Source: Vallitaleaceae bacterium
GTDB lineage: Bacteria > Bacillota > Clostridia > Lachnospirales > Vallitaleaceae
Assembly: GCA_027858555.1 (NCBI GenBank)
Contig: JAQICP010000445.1
Span: 1 to 10,915, forward strand
Length of the DNA stretch: 10,915 nucleotides
Direction: 5' to 3'
The notes under the pieces were generated by a model, which saw only the letters and a list, made by a program, of their open reading frames with translations, had not been told where the DNA came from and did not search any database. The position numbers and the translations under genes were made by a program. This document shows positions 1-6,193 of this stretch, one piece after another (position 1 is the first letter of the stretch; each line of letters begins with the position of its first letter).

Positions 1-569
1 CATTTACCTTTATCTATAATGTACGTAAGGATTTGGTCTAGAATGACTTTGTAATCCTGATATTCGTACATCTTGTCGCCATGTGGGTAATAACGCATGA
101 CATAATCAAGATGGCCATAACTATCAAAATTATCATAATACTTTACATTAAACAAGATATCTTTAAAGTAGATTGTAAAAGCTTCTTTTTTTGAAACATT
201 ATTAAAATACTCAGGTTGATAAGGATCAACACCTTGCCCCAAATGATTGGACGCTAATATGAAGTCAAAGGGATAATTTTTTATTAGTTGGTCTAATTGG
301 TCATACAAATGCTGTTGCATACCAATTTCAATACCCATAAGTATGGTAATTTGATCCTTGTATTTTTCTTTCATATTGGTGATATACGTATAATAAGCGG
401 GTATATCAAGTTCAAAATCAATACCGCACTCAGGGAATTCAAGATCATGGTGTTCTGTGAAGCACAGGTATTTAATGTTTTTTTCGATTGCTGCTATTAT
501 GACTTCTTCCATAGGTGATTCGCAGTCGCCTGAAAAAGAGCTATGTAGGTGAAAATCACTTAATATCAT
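1..569 (-). CDS. PHP-family phosphoesterase, HisJ (histidinol-phosphatase)-like, partial
   Basis: The reading frame is open from the ATG at 569 to the left edge, giving 189 residues; the C-terminus lies outside the window. The sequence shows the metal-binding signature of the PHP (polymerase and histidinol phosphatase) domain: an HxH pair at residues 7 and 9 (DFHLHSSFSGD), TEHHD at 38-42, GIEIG with Glu81, SNH with His109, and GHLDYV with His153 and Asp155. This pattern fits the HisJ-type histidinol-phosphatase family (usually about 260-280 residues), which removes phosphate from L-histidinol phosphate using a metal cluster. Many Firmicute members of this family are not linked to his genes and may act on other phosphoesters; no his gene is visible here, so the substrate is open. 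The start is supported by AAGG placed 6 bases before the ATG. It is transcribed divergently from the phosphate transporter. A 73-codon plus-strand frame inside it is a shadow. Confidence 0.88.
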   Translation of the reverse strand, partial: MILSDFHLHSSFSGDCESPMEEVIIAAIEKNIKYLCFTEHHDLEFPECGIDFELDIPAYYTYITNMKEKYKDQITILMGIEIGMQQHLYDQLDQLIKNYPFDFILASNHLGQGVDPYQPEYFNNVSKKEAFTIYFKDILFNVKYYDNFDSYGHLDYVMRYYPHGDKMYEYQDYKVILDQILTYIIDKGK

Positions 570-604
570 CAGATGCCTTCTTTCCAAAATTATTGAGTAT
601 GTTC

Positions 605-613
605 ATTTTATCA
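605..613 (-). promoter_or_regulatory. possible extended -10 promoter for the PHP gene
   Basis: On the minus strand the sequence reads TGATAAAAT, an extended -10 (TGN followed by a hexamer with 5 of 6 consensus bases), 35 bases before the start codon. There is no good -35 hexamer at the right distance, so this is only a candidate. Confidence 0.35.
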
Positions 614-663
614 TATAAAGTTAAGGCAAGAAACATAAATGCAATAAATGTTTAATTAATACT

Positions 664-692
664 TGTTTCTGCCATTAATTCTATGGTAAGAT
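664..692 (+). promoter_or_regulatory. possible sigma-A-type promoter for the Na+/Pi cotransporter
   Basis: TTGTTT (664-669) and TAAGAT (687-692) are separated by 17 bases. Both hexamers match consensus only partly, but spacing and distance to the gene (about 60 bases of leader) are right. An inverted repeat (692-729) begins at the end of the -10 box. Confidence 0.35.
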
Positions 693-729
693 TAGTTGGC
701 ATATATGTCAAATAGAAACGCCAAACTAA
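692..729 (+). repeat. inverted repeat in the leader of the Na+/Pi cotransporter gene
   Basis: TTAGTTGGC (692-700) faces GCCAAACTAA (720-729); the arms pair over nine positions with one bulged A and a 19-base loop. It lies at the likely transcription start and 20 bases before the ribosome binding site, so it could be an operator or a leader hairpin. No T-run follows, so it is not a terminator. Confidence 0.45.
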
Positions 730-761
730 GTGGTGTTTAATAAATTCTTGGAGGATAGCGA

Positions 762-2432
762 ATGGAAGGACTGTCGTTTTTAGAGATATTGCTGCTCGGC
801 TTTAAATTTTTTGGTGGATTTGGTATGTTCCTTTATGGGATGCATGTCATGTCAGATGGTTTGCAAAAGTCGACAGGCGGTAAGATGAAAAACATGCTAG
901 ATAGTGCAACTAGCAATCGATTAAAAGCGGTAGGTGTGGGTGCTACGATTACGGCAGTTGTTCAGAGCAGTTCAGCGACATCGGTAATGGTCGTAGGTTT
1001 TGTTAATGCGTCCTTGCTTACTTTGAATCAAGCAGTTGGCGTTATCATGGGCGCAAATATTGGGACAACCATCACTTCTTGGATTGTATCAAGTTCAGAG
1101 TGGTTTAAAGTATTAAAACCGTCTCAAATCGCACCATTAGCCATTGGTATTGGTGCGATTATGCTCTTTTTCTTGAAGTCTAAGAAAAATGCAATAGTTG
1201 CTGAAATACTTGTTGGATTTGGTATGCTATTTATCGGGCTTGAATTCATGAAAGAGGCAATCGATCCATTTAGTGAAGCAGAAGCGTTTAAAAATGCATT
1301 CTTGATGCTAGGCAGCAATCCACTATTTGGTATTCTAGCAGGTGCTATTGTAACGGCAGTAATTCAATCGAGTTCGGCTTCAGTTGGTATTTTACAAACA
1401 ATTGCTAGAAATGGTTTAGTGCCATGGAATGCAGCCGTTTATATCGTACTTGGTCAGAATATTGGTACTTGTGCGACAGCTCTATTATCGAGTGTGAATG
1501 CTGGTAAAACCGCAAAAAGAGCTGCTATTATTCATTTGTTGTTTAATGTAATTGGGACAGCGGTGTTTGCCATTGGAACAGTGTTGATGTTTAAGGTATT
1601 CATGGTTAAGTTTGGAGAATCCTTAGTTAATCCGGTACAGATTAGTATTTTTCATACTATATTTAATGTAGGAAACACAATATTACTATTCCCATTTGCT
1701 AATCTCTTAGTTAAAGTGTCTAAGAAAATTATTCCAGGTGAAGATATAGAAGTTTTAACAGAAACAAGTGTCACCCTCAGACATTTGGATGATCGTATCT
1801 TGGAGACACCTCAATTTGCAGTAGAAAATGCAATAAAAGAGGTCATTCACATGGGAGAATTTGCTCTTAAAAGTGTGGAATTAAGTACAATAGCTTATTT
1901 GGAAAAAGATACCATAATAGCAGAAACAGTACTAGATAGAGAAAGGGAACTTAATGCACTTGAACGTATGATTATCGATTATTTGATTAAAATAAGTAAT
2001 ACCTCGTTAAGCGAGGAGCAGATTATAACCATCAACAATCTATTCCATACTGCTAACGATATAGAGCGTATAGGCGACCATGCAGAAAATATTGCTGAGT
2101 TAGCCCAGTATTGTAGCGCCAATAATTTGTCATTTAGTCAGATAGCTGTTGATGAATTCGAAAAATTATCAGCAGTTACCATTAGTACGATTGTGGATGC
2201 GCTTATAGCTAGAAAAGATATGGTTCTTGATGCAGTTAAGCGTGTTGAGCAAAATGAAGAGCTTGTTGATACACTTGAAGAAGAATATCGAGAGAAGCAT
2301 ATACGGCGTTTAGCAGCTGGCGTTTGTCAAACCACAGCAGGTGTTGTGTTTTTAGATGTCATTAATAATTTAGAACGAATTTCGGATCATGCATTAAATA
2401 TAGCTCAATATGCTAAAGATGAAATTATGTAA
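762..2432 (+). CDS. Na+/phosphate cotransporter family protein with C-terminal PhoU-like region
   Basis: This 556-residue membrane protein belongs to the Na/Pi cotransporter (PNaS, SLC34-like) family, which couples phosphate movement to the sodium gradient. It shows the family's inverted duplication: QSSSATS (68-74) with GANIGTT (97-103), and again QSSSAS (202-207) with GQNIGT (231-236). The QSSS motifs are the hallmark of the transport core. Hydrophobic segments fill about residues 5-320. After about residue 345 the protein becomes soluble and helical, with two PhoU-type motifs, NDIERIGDHAENIAE and NNLERISDHALNIAQ near the C-terminus; PhoU-like tails are common in bacterial members and probably govern activity. 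The ATG at 762 follows GGAGGA (750-755) with 6 bases of spacing. The gene ends in its own terminator, so it is a separate unit from the glycolytic genes. Whether it mainly imports or exports phosphate cannot be told from sequence. Confidence 0.93.
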   Translation: MEGLSFLEILLLGFKFFGGFGMFLYGMHVMSDGLQKSTGGKMKNMLDSATSNRLKAVGVGATITAVVQSSSATSVMVVGFVNASLLTLNQAVGVIMGANIGTTITSWIVSSSEWFKVLKPSQIAPLAIGIGAIMLFFLKSKKNAIVAEILVGFGMLFIGLEFMKEAIDPFSEAEAFKNAFLMLGSNPLFGILAGAIVTAVIQSSSASVGILQTIARNGLVPWNAAVYIVLGQNIGTCATALLSSVNAGKTAKRAAIIHLLFNVIGTAVFAIGTVLMFKVFMVKFGESLVNPVQISIFHTIFNVGNTILLFPFANLLVKVSKKIIPGEDIEVLTETSVTLRHLDDRILETPQFAVENAIKEVIHMGEFALKSVELSTIAYLEKDTIIAETVLDRERELNALERMIIDYLIKISNTSLSEEQIITINNLFHTANDIERIGDHAENIAELAQYCSANNLSFSQIAVDEFEKLSAVTISTIVDALIARKDMVLDAVKRVEQNEELVDTLEEEYREKHIRRLAAGVCQTTAGVVFLDVINNLERISDHALNIAQYAKDEIM

Positions 2433-2441
2433 TTGAAGTTT

Positions 2442-2472
2442 AAAGGGCGCTGAATATGGTGCCTCTTTTTTT
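2442..2472 (+). terminator. rho-independent terminator after the Na+/Pi cotransporter
   Basis: AAAGGGCGC pairs with GTGCCTCTTT (one bulged T, one G-U pair) around an 8-base loop, and the 3' arm runs into a run of seven T (2466-2472). A second AT-rich hairpin (ATCTTTT 2473-2479 with AAAAGAT 2491-2497, followed by T's) may back it up. Confidence 0.75.
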
Positions 2473-2533
2473 ATCTTTTTTCATGAAACGAAAAGATTTT
2501 TTAAGAAAAAGCATGATTTAAGGCTTAAAACAC

Positions 2534-2561
2534 TTGTATTTATATGATAAACAGTTATAAT
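2534..2561 (+). promoter_or_regulatory. sigma-A-type promoter of cggR
   Basis: TTGTAT (2534-2539) and a perfect TATAAT (2556-2561) are 16 bases apart, and the gene starts about 65 bases after the expected transcription start. This is one of the two clearest promoters in the window. The leader contains the palindrome at 2593-2609, placed downstream of the start as in the Bacillus subtilis cggR-gapA operon, where CggR blocks elongation or initiation from such a site. Confidence 0.7.
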
Positions 2562-2592
2562 ATAAAGAGTGATGGGACTAAAAAAGAATGCA

Positions 2593-2609
2593 TGGACCAT
2601 AGGGGTCCA
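2593..2609 (+). promoter_or_regulatory. palindrome in the cggR leader, candidate autoregulatory operator
   Basis: TGGACC and GGTCCA form perfect 6-base arms around 5 bases. A further GGGAC lies at 2574-2578, so three GGAC/GTCC half-sites fall between the cggR promoter and its ribosome binding site. The known B. subtilis CggR operator is built from GGGAC and TGTC half-sites in direct repeat; the GGGAC element is shared but the exact architecture is not. CggR binding is therefore an inference. Confidence 0.45.
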
Positions 2610-2632
2610 ACTGATTCTGAAGGGGCGTTTTG

Positions 2633-3682
2633 ATGCTAGAATTCATACAGGCATTACAAAGATTGATACCTAAAGAGATGACCATTCTAGAAAGACGCTA
2701 CCAGATACTAAGAGGTGTTCAATTGTTTTCACCTATTGGGCGAAGAGGGCTTTCTGAAAAACTTGGTATATCTGAAAAAATAATAAGAAACGAAGTGGCG
2801 TTTTTAACAAACGAAACTTTAATCAATAAAAGCATCATGGGCGTTGAGTTGACAGAAACAGGTCATAAGCTTATAGAAGAACTTAAGTTTTTCATGAAGC
2901 AGATTGATGGCCTTAATTCTATGGAAACTAGAATAAAAGAGATTCTAGGTTGCCCAGAGGTCATTATTGTATCTGGCGATCTTGATGTTAATGAGGATAC
3001 AAAGTCTAAAATTGGTAAAAGTGCATCAGAAGTGCTACTCAAATATATGACTAATAACATGGTCGTCGCTCTCGCGGGTGGGAGAACTGTAAGCTATATG
3101 GTCAATGAGCTTAGAGACATAGATCTTAGCGATAAGGAATTGATGATTGTACCAGCTAGAGGTAGTCTAGGTCATGAAATGATCCACCAAGCCAATAGTT
3201 TGGTTGCTAGGTTAGCTGGAAAACTTAAGGCTACGTATACGCTCCTAAATATACCAGATAATCTAAGTGAAAAAGCTTTGACTAGTGTTAGGGAAGAACC
3301 AGAGATACACGATGCCATTGATTTGCTGATTAATGCTAATATCTTGGTTTTCGGCATAGGCACATGTGACACGATGATAGAGCGCAGGAATTTAGAAGGT
3401 AATATCAGAATGTTATTAGAAGATAAAAAGGCGGTTGCAGAAGCCCTTGGCAATTATTTCAATATTGAAGGGGATATAGTCTATACATCACGGTCTATTG
3501 GCATTTCAATTGATGAGATGCAACATCTGGAACATCCTATTGCTATAGCAGGTGGCACTTCAAAAGGTGAAGCCATCTACGGGGTTAGAAAATTTTTAAC
3601 AAAAGCCAGTTTAGTAATCGATGAAGGCGCCGCTAAAAAAATTATGCTATGTCATTTAGAACAAATGGATAGAGAAGAGTAA
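2633..3682 (+). CDS. cggR: CggR, central glycolytic genes regulator (SorC/DeoR-type repressor)
   Basis: The 349-residue product matches CggR in length and layout. Residues 1-90 carry a winged-helix DNA-binding domain (GRRGLSEKLGISEKIIRNEVAFL, about 37-59). From about 110 on is the SorC-type sugar-phosphate-binding domain with GGRTVSYM (149-156), PARGSLG (174-180), FGIGTCDTM (240-248), AIAGGTSKGEAI (304-315) and DEGAAKK (330-336). In B. subtilis CggR represses the glycolytic operon and is released by fructose-1,6-bisphosphate; the same role is expected here. The ATG at 2633 is chosen because AAGGGG (2620-2625) sits 7 bases before it; an in-frame TTG at 2630 would leave only 4. Its position directly upstream of pgk supports the call. 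Unusually, gapA, which normally follows cggR, is absent. No clear terminator separates it from pgk, so some read-through is possible. Confidence 0.93.
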   Translation: MLEFIQALQRLIPKEMTILERRYQILRGVQLFSPIGRRGLSEKLGISEKIIRNEVAFLTNETLINKSIMGVELTETGHKLIEELKFFMKQIDGLNSMETRIKEILGCPEVIIVSGDLDVNEDTKSKIGKSASEVLLKYMTNNMVVALAGGRTVSYMVNELRDIDLSDKELMIVPARGSLGHEMIHQANSLVARLAGKLKATYTLLNIPDNLSEKALTSVREEPEIHDAIDLLINANILVFGIGTCDTMIERRNLEGNIRMLLEDKKAVAEALGNYFNIEGDIVYTSRSIGISIDEMQHLEHPIAIAGGTSKGEAIYGVRKFLTKASLVIDEGAAKKIMLCHLEQMDREE

Positions 3683-3701
3683 GAATAATTGGGTGCGTAG
3701 G

Positions 3702-3715
3702 GCACAAGTTTGTGC
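3702..3715 (+). promoter_or_regulatory. palindrome upstream of pgk, candidate operator
   Basis: GCACAA and TTGTGC are perfect 6-base arms separated by GT. No T-run follows, so it is not a terminator. It overlaps the TGC of a possible extended -10 element (TGCTATGAT, 3713-3721), so a bound protein would compete with RNA polymerase. Which protein is unknown; CggR is a guess from context only. Confidence 0.4.
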
Positions 3716-3754
3716 TATGATATATTGACATAGATAGATGAAAGCGTTTAATGT
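3713..3754 (+). promoter_or_regulatory. promoter region for pgk-tpiA (two candidate promoters)
   Basis: Two readings are possible. TGCTATGAT (3713-3721) is an extended -10 with 5 of 6 consensus bases, giving a start near 3728. Alternatively TTGACA (3725-3730) is a perfect -35, with TAATGT (3749-3754) as a weak -10 at 18 bases. In the first case the cre site at 3739-3752 lies just downstream of the start; in the second it lies inside the promoter spacer. Either gives about 130-155 bases of leader. Confidence 0.5.
3739..3752 (+). promoter_or_regulatory. catabolite-responsive element (cre), predicted CcpA site
   Basis: TGAAAGCGTTTAAT matches the cre consensus TGWAAGCGYTWNCW at 13 of 14 positions (A in place of the C near the end). 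It lies in the pgk promoter region, where CcpA would link transcription of the glycolytic genes to sugar supply. No other match this good was found by eye in the other intergenic regions. Confidence 0.6.
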
Positions 3755-3881
3755 ATAACGAACATCTATAAGCATTACTTATGATTTTTACTATTAATTA
3801 TTAATGTAGCATTATATGTAGCTATTAAGCTTTAATATAAGAAATAATCCATAGAAATGGATATCATTGAAGGGAGTTAAC

Positions 3882-5075
3882 ATGTTAAATAAGAAAACAG
3901 TTGAAGAAATCCAAGTAGCAGGCAAAAGAGTACTTGTTAGATGTGACTTTAATGTACCTCTAAATGGTGATGTAATAACAGACGAGAACAGATTAACAGC
4001 AGCACTTCCAACGATTAATAAATTAATCGAATCAGGTGCAAAAGTGATTCTTTGCTCACATCTCGGCAAACCAAAAGGACCAACACCAGAACTTTCACTA
4101 GCACCTGTAGCTAAACAATTACGCGTTCTATTGAACAAAGAAGTTGTTTTTGCTGCTGATGCTACAGTGGTAGGCGACACTGCAAAAAAAGCAGTTGCTG
4201 CTATGGCAGACGGTGATGTGGTTTTACTTGAAAACACACGTTTTAGAACTGAAGAATCCAAAAATGGAGAAGCTTTCTCAAGAGATTTAGCATCACTTGC
4301 AGATGTGTTTGTAAACGATGCTTTTGGTACAGCGCATCGAGCACATTGTTCTAATGTTGGTGTGACCGAGTTTATTGACGTTTGTGCAATTGGCTATTTA
4401 ATACAAAAAGAAATTGATTTTTTAGGCAATGCAATTGAAAGTCCTGAAAGACCATTTGTTGCTATCTTAGGTGGCGCAAAAGTATCTGATAAGTTAGGCG
4501 TGATTAGAAACTTACTTGAGAAGGTTGATACGCTAATTATCGGTGGTGGTATGGCGTATACATTCCTTAAGGCGATGGGTAATGAAGTTGGATTATCTTT
4601 GCTAGAGGCAGATCGAATTGATTATGCCCTTGAAATGATGGCGTTAGCTAAAGAAAAAGGCGTTAATTTCTTATTGCCAGTTGATAATATCGTTGCACAA
4701 GAGTTTAAAAACGATACACCATTCAAAACAGTACAAAGAGGTGGCATTGAATCAGATTGGGAAGGTCTTGATATTGGCATAAAAACTAGAGCGATATTCA
4801 CTGATGCACTAAAAGATGCTAAAACTGTGGTATGGAACGGCACCATGGGCGTTTCAGAATTTGAGAATTTTGCAGGCGGTACCGTTGCTATTGCAAAAGC
4901 ACTTTCAGAACTAGATGCTACGACTATTATTGGTGGCGGCGATACTGCTGCTGCGGTTAACATATTTGGATTTGGTGATAAGATGACACATATCTCAACA
5001 GGTGGTGGTGCTTCATTAGAATTCCTTGAAGGCATTGAATTACCAGGTGTTGCAGCAGCAGATGACAAAGCATAG
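3882..5075 (+). CDS. pgk: 3-phosphoglycerate kinase
   Basis: Cytosolic glycolytic enzyme that moves phosphate from 1,3-bisphosphoglycerate to ADP, giving ATP and 3-phosphoglycerate. The 397 residues agree with the family (about 394-400). Family motifs are all present: RVLVRCDFNVPL (16-27), SHLGKPKG (59-66), ENTRFR (117-122) with the substrate-binding arginine, NDAFGTAHRAHCS (145-157), GGAKVSDKLGVI (197-208) with the nucleotide-site lysine, WNGTMGVSEF (318-327), GGGDTAAA (351-358) and STGGGASLEFLEG (372-384). The start is ATG 3882, preceded by AAGGGAG (3870-3876) at 5 bases; an in-frame TTG at 3867 would begin before this ribosome binding site and is rejected. It follows cggR by 199 bases and precedes tpiA by 54 bases with no terminator, so the two enzymes are probably co-transcribed. 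Long minus-strand frames inside it are shadows. Confidence 0.98.
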   Translation: MLNKKTVEEIQVAGKRVLVRCDFNVPLNGDVITDENRLTAALPTINKLIESGAKVILCSHLGKPKGPTPELSLAPVAKQLRVLLNKEVVFAADATVVGDTAKKAVAAMADGDVVLLENTRFRTEESKNGEAFSRDLASLADVFVNDAFGTAHRAHCSNVGVTEFIDVCAIGYLIQKEIDFLGNAIESPERPFVAILGGAKVSDKLGVIRNLLEKVDTLIIGGGMAYTFLKAMGNEVGLSLLEADRIDYALEMMALAKEKGVNFLLPVDNIVAQEFKNDTPFKTVQRGGIESDWEGLDIGIKTRAIFTDALKDAKTVVWNGTMGVSEFENFAGGTVAIAKALSELDATTIIGGGDTAAAVNIFGFGDKMTHISTGGGASLEFLEGIELPGVAAADDKA

Positions 5076-5129
5076 AATTAAAGACTGATAAATTAATTAT
5101 TAGAAATATAGATCCATAGGAGGATACAC

Positions 5130-5876
5130 ATGCGTAAAATGATTATTGCAGGAAACTGGAAAATGAATAAAACAGTTGATGAAGCTATTAACTTAATCAA
5201 TGAACTAAAACCTTTGGTAGCGACTGATGCGGCTGAAGTGGTATTTTGTCCACCAACAATAGCCCTTATGGCAGCAGTTGAAGCAGCTAAAGGATCTAAT
5301 ATCAGTATTGGCGCTCAGAATATGTACTACGAAGAGAGTGGTGCTTATACTGGAGAAACTGCACCTAATATGTTAACATCAATCGGTGTAAAATATGTCA
5401 TCATCGGTCACTCTGAAAGAAGAGAATATTTTGGTGAGACTAACGATACAGTAAACAAAAAAGTTCACAAAGCAATCGAGCACGGCTTAATACCAATTAT
5501 GTGTTGTGGCGAAACTTTAGAGCAACGTAAGCAAGATATCACAATTGACTTTGTTAATCAACAAATCAAAGTTGGCTTATTAGATGTTTCTAAAGAAGAT
5601 GCTAAAAAAGTTGTCGTTGCTTATGAGCCGATATGGGCAATTGGAACGGGTGTAACAGCATCGTCAGAACAAGCTGAAGAAGTATGTGCGGCAATCAGAG
5701 CTACTTTAACAGAAGTATATGATACAGATACAGCTGAAGCTATCCGCATTCAATATGGTGGCAGTGTAGGTGCTGGTAATGCAGCTGAATTATTTGCTAT
5801 GCCAAACATCGATGGTGGTTTAGTCGGTGGTGCTAGTCTTAAAGCTGACTTCGGTAAAGTTGTAAACTATAAATAA
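5130..5876 (+). CDS. tpiA: triosephosphate isomerase
   Basis: Interconverts dihydroxyacetone phosphate and glyceraldehyde-3-phosphate in the cytosol. The 248-residue length is typical of this TIM-barrel enzyme. Catalytic residues are visible: Asn9 and Lys11 in GNWKMNK, the electrophile His94 in IIGHSERRE, and the base Glu166 in AYEPIWAIGTG, whose following residues form the mobile loop 6. Phosphate-binding loops are YGGSVGAGNA (209-218) and GGLVGGASL (229-237); the first Gly-Gly of the latter replaces the more common Gly-Ala. ATG 5130 follows a near-perfect AGGAGGA (5118-5124) at 5 bases. It shares a transcript with pgk and is the last gene before a strong terminator, so gpmI downstream is not simply part of the same operon. 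Confidence 0.98.
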   Translation: MRKMIIAGNWKMNKTVDEAINLINELKPLVATDAAEVVFCPPTIALMAAVEAAKGSNISIGAQNMYYEESGAYTGETAPNMLTSIGVKYVIIGHSERREYFGETNDTVNKKVHKAIEHGLIPIMCCGETLEQRKQDITIDFVNQQIKVGLLDVSKEDAKKVVVAYEPIWAIGTGVTASSEQAEEVCAAIRATLTEVYDTDTAEAIRIQYGGSVGAGNAAELFAMPNIDGGLVGGASLKADFGKVVNYK

Positions 5877-5887
5877 ATTAATAACTA

Positions 5888-5926
5888 AAGGGGAAAGCGT
5901 AGTTTTATATGCTTTCCCCTTGTTTT
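5888..5926 (+). terminator. rho-independent terminator after tpiA
   Basis: AAGGGGAAAGC (5888-5898) pairs perfectly over 11 bases with GCTTTCCCCTT (5911-5921) around a 12-base loop, followed by GTTTT. It closes the pgk-tpiA transcript. Confidence 0.87.
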
Positions 5927-6193
5927 AAAAAGAATTATAGCTTATAATCTAATCAGAGCTAGATGATAATGGTTCTTATTTGAACAGGTATATATGTATG
6001 GATTACACATATGAAAAAGTGCTTCAATAGAGAACAACAAAAATTATGGGGATGTGAAATCTATACATATGTATCTTTATCAGTAGGGACAATATGCTTG
6101 AAAAAGTACGGGATAATATTATTCTAGAAAGAATACAATTACTAAACAATAACAATAACTATTTGAAGTAGTTATGAATACAAGGAGATAATT
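5927..6193 (+). other. intergenic region upstream of gpmI, candidate promoter and small hairpin
   Basis: The whole tpiA-gpmI gap is 317 bases; after the terminator it holds no convincing gene. TTGAAA (6098-6103) with TATTCT (6120-6125) at 16 bases is a modest promoter candidate about 60 bases before the gpmI start. ATAACTA (6155-6161) and TAGTTAT (6169-6175) make a perfect 7-base inverted repeat with a 7-base loop, ending 6 bases before the gpmI ribosome binding site. A 38-codon frame (6011-6127) has no ribosome binding site and is not called. Confidence 0.4.

Noticed and set aside
297..518. 73-codon plus-strand frame
   Set aside because: It lies wholly within the minus-strand PHP gene, which has clear family motifs.
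2593..2609. Reading the TGGACC/GGTCCA palindrome as part of a T-box riboswitch
   Set aside because: There is no T-box antiterminator sequence, specifier stem or terminator, and the leader is only about 65 bases.
3867..3881. Upstream TTG start for pgk
   Set aside because: It precedes the AAGGGAG ribosome binding site, which is correctly spaced for the ATG at 3882, and family members start at the ATG position.
3812..4261. 149-codon minus-strand frame overlapping the pgk 5' end
   Set aside because: It is antisense to pgk, whose motifs are complete; its low-complexity Ser/Ala/Thr content is typical of a shadow frame.
4622..5068. 148-codon minus-strand frame in pgk
   Set aside because: Antisense shadow of the conserved pgk C-terminal half; no family match recognised.
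5995..6075. Several CATATG/ACATATGT palindromes upstream of gpmI
   Set aside because: They are short and expected by chance in such AT-rich DNA; no consistent spacing.
6011..6127. 38-codon frame between tpiA and gpmI
   Set aside because: No ribosome binding site precedes its ATG, and its end overlaps the candidate gpmI promoter.
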